From Marine group II euryarchaeote REDSEA-S11_B3N4 (GTDB taxonomy: Archaea > Thermoplasmatota > Poseidoniia > Poseidoniales > Thalassarchaeaceae), in the NCBI GenBank assembly GCA_001628485.1, contig LURR01000013.1, forward strand, positions 1-57,642: a DNA stretch of 57,642 nucleotides. Direction: 5' to 3'. This document shows, in pieces, positions 38,039 through 48,735 of this stretch; the stretch's first letter is position 1, and each line of letters begins with the position of its first letter. Position numbers and translations under genes: made by a program. Under the pieces are notes generated by a model, which did no database searches, was not told the origin of the DNA, and saw nothing but the letters and a program-made list of their open reading frames with translations.

Positions 38039-38368
38039 ATGGCCAGACGGAGTCGAAGAATTAGGCCCAATAAAAGTGAACAAGCCAAGGAATCCGTGGA
38101 TTTCCTAGAGAAAATATTCGAACGATCTCTACCTAACGATTCGCAAACCTCCGATACGGCCGCTAAGCACATACTGGCTATCGGGAAGAAACACGGAAAA
38201 AGACCAAGACGCAACGTAAAAAAAATGATCTGCCGGTCTTGTAAGAAATCTCTATTGCCAGGACAAACATCTAGGATTAGAGTGAGATCAAAAGTTATTT
38301 TCAGAACATGCCTTAGGTGTGGGCGAGTGAATCGCGAGATTCTGATTATCAAAGGTGATAAACAATGA
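38039..38368 (+). CDS. rnp4: Ribonuclease P protein component 4 (Rpr2/Rpp21 family)
   Basis: 109 aa. The zinc site CRSCKKSLLPG ... RTCLRCGRVNRE (two CxxC pairs about 24 residues apart, with RIRVRSK between) is the Rpr2/Rpp21/Rnp4 signature. The N terminus is helical and basic, with the AKESVDFLEKIFERS type helix seen in Rnp4. The protein helps the catalytic RNA trim pre-tRNA 5' leaders. A GAGGT element lies just before the ATG, and the ATGA overlap with the next gene suggests coupled translation. Location next to a YhbY-like gene is common in euryarchaeal genomes. Confidence 0.9.
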   Translation: MARRSRRIRPNKSEQAKESVDFLEKIFERSLPNDSQTSDTAAKHILAIGKKHGKRPRRNVKKMICRSCKKSLLPGQTSRIRVRSKVIFRTCLRCGRVNREILIIKGDKQ

Positions 38369-38646
38369 AGAAACGACCACTGTCAAATCTGCTTAAATTG
38401 GCCAAAAGCGAGTCGTTGCGAGTCTCCATTAGAATCGGAAAGGATGGAGTTAACACCAGTTTGATTTCTGAATTAGAGAACCAACTGGAAAAAAGGACCG
38501 TTGTCAAGCTCAAGATAAACAAAGGAATGGCACCAAATAAGGAGGATAGAAACCAGATTTTCACCAGAATAGCGGATGAATCTAACTCTTCTGTGATATT
38601 TCAAAGAGGCAATGTTGCAGTCTTTTGTAAGGCCGGTGGCCAGTAG
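38365..38646 (+). CDS. YhbY-like RNA-binding protein (CRM domain)
   Basis: 93 aa, almost wholly a CRM domain: opening helix SESLRVSIRIGKDGVNTSLI, EKRTVVKLKINKGM, and GNVAVFCKAGG, where the usual GNVxVLYR strand ends. YhbY/CRM proteins bind rRNA in ribosome assembly. The start overlaps rnp4's stop by 4 bases (ATGA), so the two are likely translated together. Confidence 0.88.
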   Translation: MKKRPLSNLLKLAKSESLRVSIRIGKDGVNTSLISELENQLEKRTVVKLKINKGMAPNKEDRNQIFTRIADESNSSVIFQRGNVAVFCKAGGQ

Positions 38647-38678
38647 CGTTCATATCCTCGATATCAGAGGGACATACA

Positions 38679-40286
38679 ATGAACATCTTCAGTATAGCAA
38701 GAAGTCGCATTACTTCGGCGACCTATGCTATAATTTTGCTAATCATTTTCTTACCCTCTGTGATGGCTGCATCCTCTAGCTCTGGAATATGGGAGCCGCC
38801 AGAGATGCCCAGCTGGGCAGTGCCTGCATCTTTCGCTATTCTAATCGCGGTCTACACACTGATTATTTTCGAGGTCGTCCACAGAGCCCTTGCTGCAGCT
38901 CTAGGGGGGATAGCGGCTGTTGTAACCCTACACATCGTGGGTGATGGGCCCGACCTGGGAACTATTGTTACCTGGATCGATGAGGAAACAATCGGATTAT
39001 TGATCGGTATGATGGTAATAGTCGACATACTGGGGAAAACAGGGGTTTTCGAGTGGGCTGCCGTGCAAGCTTATGCTCTTAGTGGAGGTTCCATATGGCG
39101 GCTTTCGGTCATACTGTGTACGATAACAGCTGTGTTTTCCGCCTTCCTTGACAACGTAACGACAATCTTGCTAATCGTTCCGGTTACCATACAGATTGCC
39201 AAGGTTCTGGACTTAGAACCCGTGCCACTCATTATCGCAGAAGTGATGTTTTCGAACATTGGGGGAGCAGCAACACAAATCGGGGATCCTCCAAACATCA
39301 TAATCGGCGCCCAACTATCAACACAGGCTCTATCTGGAACTGGCTTAGCAGATCAGGGCATCACGTTCCTTGATTTCATCGTCCATGTAGGGCCAGCTGT
39401 GGTAATCGCGATGGCTCCTTCCTTCTGGTTGCTATCTAAGTTGGAATCCGATGGACTATCGGGCGAGAAACATCGGAACGTGGATTTACTGAGGCTCAGG
39501 TATGGGATAAAGGATGAAAAATTGCTAAAGAAATCAGGTGCGATTTTGGCATTAGTCATCATAGCATTCTTCGCGCACTCCGCATTCCATCACCCATTAC
39601 TTACAGTCGCTACAATAGCCTTAGGGGGCGCAGTTCTGATGCTTCTGGTAACCTCGCCTCACCATGTAGAGGAACAATTAGATGGAGTCGAATGGACAAC
39701 AATAATTTTCTTTGCTGGATTATTTATCATGATTCACGGTCTTGAGAACATGGGGATGATTGACACTATAGCAGACGGAATTTCAGATACCATAAAGGGA
39801 GCTTCAGAGGAAAATAGACTGATGATTTCTGTACTTCTGCTACTATGGGTGTCCGCCATAGCTTCTGCTTTTATTGATAACATACCGTATACGGCTACTA
39901 TGGTTCCTGTGGTAATCAAGCTAGCAGAAGATCCAGAATTAGGCCTGCAACTGGGGCCTCTTGCATGGGCATTGGCTTTAGGAGCCTGTTTGGGTGGAAA
40001 CGGCACCATAATCGGGGCTTCTGCAAACGTTGTTGCTGCTGGACTTGCGGAGGAGTCTGGTCATGACATATCTTTCAATAGATTCTTCAAAACAGGTTAT
40101 CCGATAATGCTTCTGAGCGTAGCACTGGCGACAGTTTACTGCATTGTCAGGTACGCAATTCAATGGGATAATGGACTCATTCCGGCGACTATCATCGGAG
40201 CGATGATGATCGCATCTTTATCCCTCACTCCGATGATATACGGGCCACCGCCAAGAGAGTCGAAGATCGACTATGAGTTGGAGTGA
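38679..40286 (+). CDS. NhaD/ArsB/SLC13-type ion transporter
   Basis: 535 aa with about 12 membrane helices after an N-terminal signal-like helix (TYAIILLIIFLPSVMAA). Two inverted family repeats are marked by FLDNVTTILLIVPV / FIDNIPYTATMVPV and by NIGGAATQIGDPPNIIIG / CLGGNGTIIGASANVVAAG. The NIGGxATxIGDPPN motif is characteristic of the P-protein/NhaD branch of the ion transporter superfamily (sodium/proton antiporters and citrate- or anion-permeases). The exact ion is not shown by sequence; in marine cells Na+/H+ exchange is plausible. It is 32 bases downstream of the YhbY-like gene. Confidence 0.88.
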   Translation: MNIFSIARSRITSATYAIILLIIFLPSVMAASSSSGIWEPPEMPSWAVPASFAILIAVYTLIIFEVVHRALAAALGGIAAVVTLHIVGDGPDLGTIVTWIDEETIGLLIGMMVIVDILGKTGVFEWAAVQAYALSGGSIWRLSVILCTITAVFSAFLDNVTTILLIVPVTIQIAKVLDLEPVPLIIAEVMFSNIGGAATQIGDPPNIIIGAQLSTQALSGTGLADQGITFLDFIVHVGPAVVIAMAPSFWLLSKLESDGLSGEKHRNVDLLRLRYGIKDEKLLKKSGAILALVIIAFFAHSAFHHPLLTVATIALGGAVLMLLVTSPHHVEEQLDGVEWTTIIFFAGLFIMIHGLENMGMIDTIADGISDTIKGASEENRLMISVLLLLWVSAIASAFIDNIPYTATMVPVVIKLAEDPELGLQLGPLAWALALGACLGGNGTIIGASANVVAAGLAEESGHDISFNRFFKTGYPIMLLSVALATVYCIVRYAIQWDNGLIPATIIGAMMIASLSLTPMIYGPPPRESKIDYELE

Positions 40287-40290
40287 GTAG

Positions 40291-40509
40291 ATGGGTGATC
40301 AAATAACCATTACATGCGATGTTTGTGGGATAGAACTTCCTCAAATCGGAATATGTCACGCTTGCGGCCATAATCAAAAAACCACTGAAAAACAAGAAGA
40401 TGACATCAGATACGAAGAGTTTGACTTGCCATATGGCATTGAGTTTGCTCCTCACGCGCTTGAAGAAATACGCATACCATATGGAATAAATCACGCCCCA
40501 CAACTGTAA
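40291..40509 (+). CDS. Small zinc-ribbon protein with duplicated PYGI-x2-AP motif
   Basis: 72 aa. Cys pattern CDVCGIE ... CHACGHN is a compact zinc ribbon. The C-terminal half has two similar short motifs, LPYGIEFAPHAL and IPYGINHAPQL, likely peptide-binding or self-assembly elements. It starts four bases after the transporter's stop and is the last gene before the rRNA locus. No family is recognised. Confidence 0.6.
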   Translation: MGDQITITCDVCGIELPQIGICHACGHNQKTTEKQEDDIRYEEFDLPYGIEFAPHALEEIRIPYGINHAPQL

Positions 40510-40739
40510 AATTCCGTTAGTTTGTACTGTTGTTCTGCTTCGTCCAATGTGGCTAGTCTCCCGTCTTGTTCAAATACCATAGGTTGGTCGCAAGCCTGCT
40601 TTGTGCGCTCTGATAGATTGCCTATCAGGGTAAGTGGTTGAGGCTGCTGCGCCCTGCGGGGAGACGTAGTGGCCCGAGAAACCAGAATTGATATGCCTGG
40701 ACACCAGAGGCCTCACATTAGTGAGTACAATAAGAAATA
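40510..40739 (+). promoter_or_regulatory. Leader region of the 23S-5S rRNA locus
   Basis: About 230 bases without a coding region. It contains a 7-bp perfect hairpin at 40610-40628 (ctgatag, loop attgc, ctatcag) and the 5' arm of the pre-23S processing stem at 40685-40709. I see no convincing TATA box and no tRNA. The promoter for the rRNA should be in the first half. Confidence 0.5.
40685..40709 (+). other. 5' arm of pre-23S rRNA processing stem (bulge-helix-bulge-like)
   Basis: gaattgatatgc (40685-40696) is an exact reverse complement of gcatatcaattc (43665-43676) downstream of 23S. Next to it ggaca (40699-40703) can pair with tgtcc (43654-43658), and gag (40707-40709) with ctc (43651-43653), leaving three-base bulges cca and aaa on opposite strands. 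That is the shape recognised by archaeal splicing endonuclease in rRNA excision. Confidence 0.7.
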
Positions 40740-43625
<2,886 letters not shown>

Positions 43626-43650
43626 TTCGAGATACACACTACATGTGAGT

Positions 43651-43676
43651 CTCTGTCCAAAAGAGCATATCAATTC
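43651..43676 (+). other. 3' arm of pre-23S processing stem
   Basis: Contains gcatatcaattc (43665-43676), tgtcc (43654-43658) and ctc (43651-43653), complementary to the 5' arm at 40685-40709. It lies between the 23S 3' end and the 5S gene, so it also separates 5S from 23S in the primary transcript. Confidence 0.7.
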
Positions 43677-43694
43677 ACATTCGAAGGAAGAGTT

Positions 43695-43815
43695 GTGCAC
43701 GGCCATAGCGGAGGGGCCCTACCCGGTCCCATATCGAACCCGGAAGTCAAGCCCTCCTGCGTCGGTTCCGGTACTGTGGTGCGAAAGCCCACGGGAAAGA
43801 TCGTCGCTGTGCCAC
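43695..43815 (+). rRNA. rrf: 5S ribosomal RNA
   Basis: About 120 bases. The conserved 5S segments ggccatagcgg, tacccggtcccat, cgaacccggaagtcaagc and gggaaagatcg are visible in the expected order, and the ends gtgcacggc / gctgtgccac form helix I with one bulge. It lies 70 bases after 23S, probably on the same transcript. The reading frame through it that continues into aIF6 is not coding. Confidence 0.93.
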
Positions 43816-43875
43816 TCTCCTTCACCTCCCCGCAACAAAATTTTAACGATAGACGTAGTCAATTCGGGTGTCAAG

Positions 43876-44538
43876 ATGCCAATTTCCACCGGTGATGTAC
43901 TAGGGCACTCTCAAGTTGGAGTTTACCTAAGTGTCGTCGGGGATGTTCTATTCATACCTAGTACGTTGGAAGACGAGATAGCTAACGAGATTGAGTCATC
44001 ATTTGATATGGAATCTCATAGGATTACAATCGGCGGATCCGCCCTTCTGGGGAGCCTGATTCGCGGAAATAAGAAGGGAGTGGCAGTTGCAGATATTGCA
44101 ACACAGGATGACTTGGACGAATTATCCAGTTTCGGAGATGTGGTAATTCTGGAGAGCGGAGTCAATGCCGCCGGGAATCTAATCGAATGTAATGACAAAG
44201 GGGCCATAGTAAGTCCGACAATCCCGGTTGCTGGAGCGGAGATGATTTCAGACGTGTTATCCGTGACAGCAATTCGCTCTCAGGTTGCAGGTCATGGAAC
44301 TGTTGGAAGTATGATGGTGGCAAACAACAACGGGGTCCTGATTCATCCTGACGTTAAGAGTGCAGAAGCAGAGGCGATAGAGCGAGCAATGCAGGCTCCT
44401 GTTATGGTTGGAACTGTGACTTTTGGTTCCCCGTTCGTTGGCGCTGGATGTTGTGCTAGCGATACACACGCGTTAGTTGGCTCAGGCTCAACCGGTCCGG
44501 AATTAAATCGGATAGAGGATGCACTGGGCCTCATTTAG
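43876..44538 (+). CDS. eif6: Translation initiation factor 6 (aIF6)
   Basis: 220 aa from ATG 43876; the upstream in-frame extension passes through the 5S gene. aIF6 binds the large subunit near the sarcin-ricin loop and blocks joining of subunits. Family features: the pentein-fold repeats, with GHSQVGVYLSVVGDVLFIP, SALLGSLIRGNKKGVAV, VAGHGTVGSMMVANNNGVLIHP and APVMVGTVTFGSPFVGAG. Length fits archaeal aIF6 (about 220). Placement right after the rRNA locus is functionally neat: the factor acts on the RNA encoded beside it. It overlaps the convergent thrC by 8 bases. Confidence 0.95.
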   Translation: MPISTGDVLGHSQVGVYLSVVGDVLFIPSTLEDEIANEIESSFDMESHRITIGGSALLGSLIRGNKKGVAVADIATQDDLDELSSFGDVVILESGVNAAGNLIECNDKGAIVSPTIPVAGAEMISDVLSVTAIRSQVAGHGTVGSMMVANNNGVLIHPDVKSAEAEAIERAMQAPVMVGTVTFGSPFVGAGCCASDTHALVGSGSTGPELNRIEDALGLI

Positions 44539-45754
44539 AGAATATAGAGTAATCAACATTATTCTTATCAATTGTAGAAACAACCTCTGGCATTGGATAT
44601 TTCAGACCCGTCGCCGTATTGAAAAGGACTACAGAATCATTCGTTGAGACTGAGCCAGTCTTGATACATTCTCGGTATGCGGCTACTACTGCAGCACCCT
44701 CAGGGCATAGGAGCAATCCCTCCGTCTTTCCAACTTGCTCCTGTATTTCCAAAGTCTCCTCGTCAGATACAGCCATCGCTAATCCTCCTGATGATCTTAC
44801 AGCGTCCAAGATTAGGAAATCACCGAGAGCCGATGGTACTCTAATGCCAGAGGAGATAGTCTCTGCATTTTCCCAGAATTCTGCGAATTCACTACCCTCT
44901 TCCCATGCCTTGACTATTGGCGCACATCCTGTCGATTGTACTGATATCATCTTGGGCAATTTGCAGTCAATCCACCCGAGCTCTTTCAACTCGTGAAAGC
45001 ACTTCCACATTCCAATAATTCCAGTCCCCCCTCCCGTGGGGTAGAATATTACATCCGGAAGATTCCAATCCATCTGCTCAGCAAGCTCAAGACCCATGGT
45101 TTTCTTGCCTTCGATTCTGTAAGGCTCTTTCAGAGTCGAGACTGCAAACCAGCCTATCTCTTCCATTCCATCTGAAATTATACTTCCGCATTCGCCGATT
45201 AAACCATTAACAATATGGGTAGAAGCACCTTGAATCTGTGTCTCCCTTATGTTGATTTCTGGAGTATTGTCTGGACAAAGGACTGTGCAACGTATCCCCG
45301 CTCTGGAAGCGTATGCTGCCAAGGCAGATCCCGCATTACCATTTGTTGGTATTGACAGATGCCTAATTCCCAGTTCTTTGGCCATTGAGACTGCCATACC
45401 AAGTCCTCTAGCCTTGAATGACCCAGTAGGTAGCCTCGACTCATCTTTGATGAAAACCGATTCAGCCTCGAATCCTAAAATAGTAGAGAGATTTTCAAGT
45501 CTGATCAAAGGGGTAATTACCTCGCCGAGAGAGACCATGTTCTCCTCCGATGTTACAGGTAGAAGTGGCGAATACCTCCAGAAACCGGGTTTTCTCGAAT
45601 TCTCGATAGAACTTCTAGTGATCTCCTTAGATAGTCTCTCCAAATCATATTTTACGACTATCGGCTTCCCTATTGTGGATATCGTGTGAACTATTCCACG
45701 ATCAAACCTCTCTCCCGAATATGCACATTCTAGGTGACTTACGTAACTCCTCAT
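44531..45754 (-). CDS. thrC: Threonine synthase
   Basis: 407 aa. A PLP-dependent fold type II enzyme making threonine from O-phosphohomoserine. Evidence: the PLP-lysine site RLPTGSFKARG, the SIPTNGNAGSALAAYASRAG Asn loop, and the phosphate-binding YPTGGGTGIIGMWK block. The N terminus (HLECAYSGERFDRG) corresponds to the thrC zinc-ribbon region but most of its Cys are lost. It follows the acyl-CoA carboxylase group, 38 bases after the small Cys protein, so may be part of the same transcript; its 3' end overlaps aIF6 tail to tail. Confidence 0.9.
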   Translation of the reverse strand: MRSYVSHLECAYSGERFDRGIVHTISTIGKPIVVKYDLERLSKEITRSSIENSRKPGFWRYSPLLPVTSEENMVSLGEVITPLIRLENLSTILGFEAESVFIKDESRLPTGSFKARGLGMAVSMAKELGIRHLSIPTNGNAGSALAAYASRAGIRCTVLCPDNTPEINIRETQIQGASTHIVNGLIGECGSIISDGMEEIGWFAVSTLKEPYRIEGKKTMGLELAEQMDWNLPDVIFYPTGGGTGIIGMWKCFHELKELGWIDCKLPKMISVQSTGCAPIVKAWEEGSEFAEFWENAETISSGIRVPSALGDFLILDAVRSSGGLAMAVSDEETLEIQEQVGKTEGLLLCPEGAAVVAAYRECIKTGSVSTNDSVVLFNTATGLKYPMPEVVSTIDKNNVDYSIFSK

Positions 45755-45792
45755 GAATCCTGATGAGCGAGGTGTTCGATGAATATGCCGCT

Positions 45793-46026
45793 CTAAACCG
45801 CTGTCGGGGCAACGTGATCCTCATTTTTTGAACCAGAACTCCTCACTCTGTTCCAGGCTTCTTTCATGAGATTATCATGGCAGTCCCTGCAATAGTTGAA
45901 TCGTTCGTATGCCTCTCTGAAAGAATATGCCTTCTTTCCGCTTGAGACCAGATATCCATTAGGAGAAAGTCTGCTAACAAGTGTTGCTTTGGAAGAGCAA
46001 TCATCGAAATCACAAGTAGCCATCAT
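45793..46026 (-). CDS. Small Cys-containing protein in carboxylase operon
   Basis: 77 aa. Cys pattern CDFDDC ... NYCRDCHDNL suggests a bound zinc. It starts inside the BCCP stop (4-base ATGA overlap), so it is translated with the carboxylase genes. No known subunit matches; a role as assembly or regulatory factor is speculation. Confidence 0.6.
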   Translation of the reverse strand: MMATCDFDDCSSKATLVSRLSPNGYLVSSGKKAYSFREAYERFNYCRDCHDNLMKEAWNRVRSSGSKNEDHVAPTAV

Positions 46027-46442
46027 TCACCCTCTTTTTTGCTATCCACAATTTCCATCAGAGGTACATTCGCCTCAATTCTCTCGCCCGGTTTGCACAT
46101 GATTTTGTCAACCTTCCCATCAATACCGGCCTTAATTTCGTTTTGCATCTTCATCGCTTCAAGTACAATTACTACACTACCGCTGTCTACTTTATCACCT
46201 TCGGAAACTAGTACTGACACTATTTTTCCTGGAATCGCTGAGGAAATAAGTCCTGAACTCGGTCCTCCTCCTCTGTTAGAATCTCGCTTCTTTCGCTGGC
46301 CTCGCCTCGACCCTTGATCTATCTCGACTTCGTACAAATTTCCATCTATGGAAACCTCCCATTTCCCATCATCTAATTGAATCTCCACTTCGTACTCTAC
46401 TCCATTTACAGTTACTTTCCTCTTCTCAGACAAACTACTCAC
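46023..46442 (-). CDS. Biotin carboxyl carrier protein of an acyl-CoA carboxylase
   Basis: 139 aa. The biotin attachment motif EAMKMQN has the acceptor Lys at residue 98; the C-terminal half is a normal biotinyl domain (ISSAIPGKIVSVLVSEGDKV, GIDGKVDKIMCKPGERI). The N-terminal 45 residues form a small beta unit (VTVNGVEYEVEI, WEVSIDGNLYEVEI) linked by a basic, Gly/Ser stretch. It carries carboxyl groups from biotin carboxylase (absent from this window) to the carboxyltransferase at 46641. It overlaps the genes on both sides by 4 bases. Confidence 0.92.
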   Translation of the reverse strand: MSSLSEKRKVTVNGVEYEVEIQLDDGKWEVSIDGNLYEVEIDQGSRRGQRKKRDSNRGGGPSSGLISSAIPGKIVSVLVSEGDKVDSGSVVIVLEAMKMQNEIKAGIDGKVDKIMCKPGERIEANVPLMEIVDSKKEGE

Positions 46443-46660
46443 CTCTTAGAGCTCCTACTTGATTTGGAGTTTAGCAATGAGGAGTTTCCCGAAGCCATCA
46501 TTCTATGCGAAACTGACCAGTTACTTCCAGCTTCTCTACCCTTAGTGGGAGCGATCGCCTCTCCCAATTCTCCGCCCAATAGTACTACTGAGATAACTGC
46601 GACTATTTCCTCAGGCTCTAATTTCCCAACACTCATGATATCACAACGGGATATTTCCAT
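46439..46660 (-). CDS. Small protein resembling acyl-CoA carboxylase epsilon subunit
   Basis: 73 aa, overlapping the carboxyltransferase by 20 bases and BCCP by 4. The N-terminal helix [19 protein letters not shown] and the later [12 protein letters not shown] fit the short pattern T-x-EE-x-AAL ... W-x3-R of actinobacterial AccE/PccE, which stabilises the alpha-beta carboxylase complex. An alternative is a reduced OadG/gamma-like subunit of a decarboxylase, but its single helix is only weakly hydrophobic. The assignment is inference from motif and position. Confidence 0.5.
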   Translation of the reverse strand: MEISRCDIMSVGKLEPEEIVAVISVVLLGGELGEAIAPTKGREAGSNWSVSHRMMASGNSSLLNSKSSRSSKR

Positions 46661-48194
46661 GCTTCTTCTCGGGCCTAGGCTCTTCTTTCTCCAGAATGGC
46701 GCCCAATGCCTTGACTAGGGCAGACCTAGTTTCAGAAGGCACGATAACATCGTCTAGATAACCCAATGCAGCAGCCTTGTATGGGTTTGCAAATGACTCC
46801 TCGTAATCGTCAACTAGCCTCTGTCTCTCCTGCTCGGGATTCTTCGAACTATCTATTCTCCTCCTATGGATAATTTGCACCGCCCCCTTTGCACCCATAA
46901 CTGCAAGTTCAGCAGTTGGCCAAGCAATGTTGTAATCTCCCCTTATGTGCTTCGATGACATCACATCATAGGCACCACCGTACGCCTTCCTTGTGATAAC
47001 TGTCATCTTGGGAACTGTTGCCTCTGCGAAGGCATAGAGTAGTTTGGCACCGTGTCTGATTATGCCGCCCCACTCCTGGCTAGCACCTGGTAGAAAACCG
47101 GGAACGTCGACAAAAGTCAACAGTGGGATGTTGAATGCGTCACAAAAGCGCACAAATCTTGCTGCTTTAACTGAGGCATCGATATCTAAACAGCCTGCTA
47201 GATGCATTGGCTGGTTTGCCACAACTCCGATCGACTGCCCCCCAAGCCTACCTAGTCCAATAATTATATTCGGAGCAAAACCATCCTGAATTTCTAGAAA
47301 ACTATCCAAGTCTAGAACCTCTTGAATCACCTCGCCCATGTCGTAGGGTCGACTGGGATCTTCGGGAACAAGAGTGTCCAGAGAATCACAACTTCTCTCC
47401 AGAGGATCACTAGTCTCAATCGAAGGGGCAATGTCTAGGTTGTTGGATGGAATTAGTGATACCAGCTCCCTCACTATGTCCAATGCTACATGATCATCTT
47501 TTGCGGTGAAGTGAGTTACTCCTGATTTTGTTGCATGTGTGGTTGCTCCCCCTAGATCTTCGAAGCCTACTTCTTCATTCGTAACGGTCTTGATAACTTC
47601 TGGACCAGTGATGAACATGTGAGAGGTCTCTTCAACCATTACAACGAAATCAGTAATCGCAGGCGAATATACTGCTCCTCCAGCACATGGGCCCATGATG
47701 ACAGAAATCTGTGGAATGACTCCACTGGATCTGACATTTCTGAAGAAAATCTCAGCATAGGAACCCAAACTGGCGACCCCTTCCTGAATCCTTGCACCAC
47801 CACTATCATTCAGACCAATTACTGGAGCTCCTGTTTTCAGTGCCATGTCTAGAATCTTGCATATCTTAAGACCATGCATCTCACCTAGGGATCCACCGTA
47901 TACGGTGAAATCTTGAGCAAAGCAGTAAACCAATCTTCCATCAATGGTTCCATAACCACAAACTACTCCATCTCCAGGGATTACATTCCTATCCATATCA
48001 AAGTCTCTACACCTGTGTTCTACCAAAGCATCAACTTCAGTGAATGAGTCCTCATCTAGTAATTCCTGAATCCTCTCCCTCGCTGTCATCTTCCCTTTAG
48101 CGTGTTGCGCAGAAATCCTCTTTTGGCCCCCTCCCGATTGAGACTTCGCCTTCCGACGCCTAAGCTCGTCAATTTTGTCAGAGTTTCCACTCAC
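46641..48194 (-). CDS. pccB: Acyl-CoA (propionyl-CoA) carboxylase carboxyltransferase subunit
   Basis: About 517 aa from GTG 48194, whose product opens as [17 protein letters not shown], the family's normal start; an ATG at 48227 adds 11 odd residues and would reach into the divergent promoter. Two crotonase-like halves: [51 protein letters not shown]; then [47 protein letters not shown]. It transfers carboxyl from biotin to propionyl-CoA (or acetyl-CoA) and is the core of a PCC/MMD-type enzyme. The mutase small subunit and MeaB across the promoter support propionyl-CoA as substrate. Confidence 0.93.
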   Translation of the reverse strand: MSGNSDKIDELRRRKAKSQSGGGQKRISAQHAKGKMTARERIQELLDEDSFTEVDALVEHRCRDFDMDRNVIPGDGVVCGYGTIDGRLVYCFAQDFTVYGGSLGEMHGLKICKILDMALKTGAPVIGLNDSGGARIQEGVASLGSYAEIFFRNVRSSGVIPQISVIMGPCAGGAVYSPAITDFVVMVEETSHMFITGPEVIKTVTNEEVGFEDLGGATTHATKSGVTHFTAKDDHVALDIVRELVSLIPSNNLDIAPSIETSDPLERSCDSLDTLVPEDPSRPYDMGEVIQEVLDLDSFLEIQDGFAPNIIIGLGRLGGQSIGVVANQPMHLAGCLDIDASVKAARFVRFCDAFNIPLLTFVDVPGFLPGASQEWGGIIRHGAKLLYAFAEATVPKMTVITRKAYGGAYDVMSSKHIRGDYNIAWPTAELAVMGAKGAVQIIHRRRIDSSKNPEQERQRLVDDYEESFANPYKAAALGYLDDVIVPSETRSALVKALGAILEKEEPRPEKKHGNIPL

Positions 48195-48294
48195 GAGGGG
48201 GAATGGGAATAGGCCGCACATGAGCATTCCTGAGAAAATAGAATTTCATATGCGGTTGCTTGAAGTCATATTGCCACTTGCAACATACATAAAC
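48195..48294. promoter_or_regulatory. Divergent promoter region between pccB and the mutase B12 subunit
   Basis: About 100 bases hold the starts of two divergent transcripts for the same pathway. No operator repeat is clear. The A-rich tract just before ATG 48295 (acatacataaac) could serve the plus-strand gene, which may have a very short leader. Confidence 0.45.
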
Positions 48295-48735
48295 ATGCGA
48301 ATTGTGATTGCCAAACCTGGACTAGATGGGCACGACAGAGGAGCAAAAGTCGTCTCCAGAGCATTGAGAGATGGGGGGCATGATGTCATCTATACAGGTC
48401 TCAGAAAGACTCCAGAGGAGATTGTACGTATTGTAAACGACGAAGATGCAGAGGTTCTCGGTCTATCTACTCTCTCTGGAGCACATGATTCTCTAATACC
48501 AAAGATTTGCGAGCAACTAATTGAGAATAGACTAGGAAGTGTAATTGTTTTCGCAGGAGGCATCATTCCGGAAAGAGATATAGAAGCCCTATTTCGATCG
48601 GGCGTCAGAGCAGTCTTTGGGCCCGGAACTCCCACTTCAGATGTTTTGGATTTCTTGAATGAGGCTCTGATTCGAAAACAAAATGGAAATCCAGTTGGAG
48701 TCGGAGACGATTCGGGGTGGAATTGGAATGACTGA
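48295..48735 (+). CDS. mcmA2: Methylmalonyl-CoA mutase small (B12-binding) subunit
   Basis: 146 aa from ATG 48295 (MRIVIAKPGLDGHDRGAKVV). The cobalamin signature is DGHDRG (Asp11, His13, Gly16; His13 is the axial cobalt ligand), followed by GLSTLSGAH and FAGGIIP, the rest of the B12-binding Rossmann fold. Separate large/small subunits are the normal state in archaea; the catalytic large subunit is not in the window. With pccB across the promoter and meaB overlapping its end by 8 bases, this is a propionate-to-succinyl-CoA unit. Longer in-frame starts exist but lie inside the divergent promoter. Confidence 0.94.
   Translation: MRIVIAKPGLDGHDRGAKVVSRALRDGGHDVIYTGLRKTPEEIVRIVNDEDAEVLGLSTLSGAHDSLIPKICEQLIENRLGSVIVFAGGIIPERDIEALFRSGVRAVFGPGTPTSDVLDFLNEALIRKQNGNPVGVGDDSGWNWND

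Noticed and set aside
40510-40739. tRNA or SRP/RNase P RNA in the rRNA leader
   Set aside because: No T-loop or known conserved cores; only short hairpins and the 23S processing arm.
43645-43875. In-frame N-terminal extension of aIF6
   Set aside because: It runs through the 5S rRNA gene and gives residues unlike any IF6; ATG 43876 gives the normal length.
48195-48227. Longer N terminus for pccB
   Set aside because: Adds 11 residues foreign to the family and enters the divergent promoter; GTG 48194 opens at the usual point.
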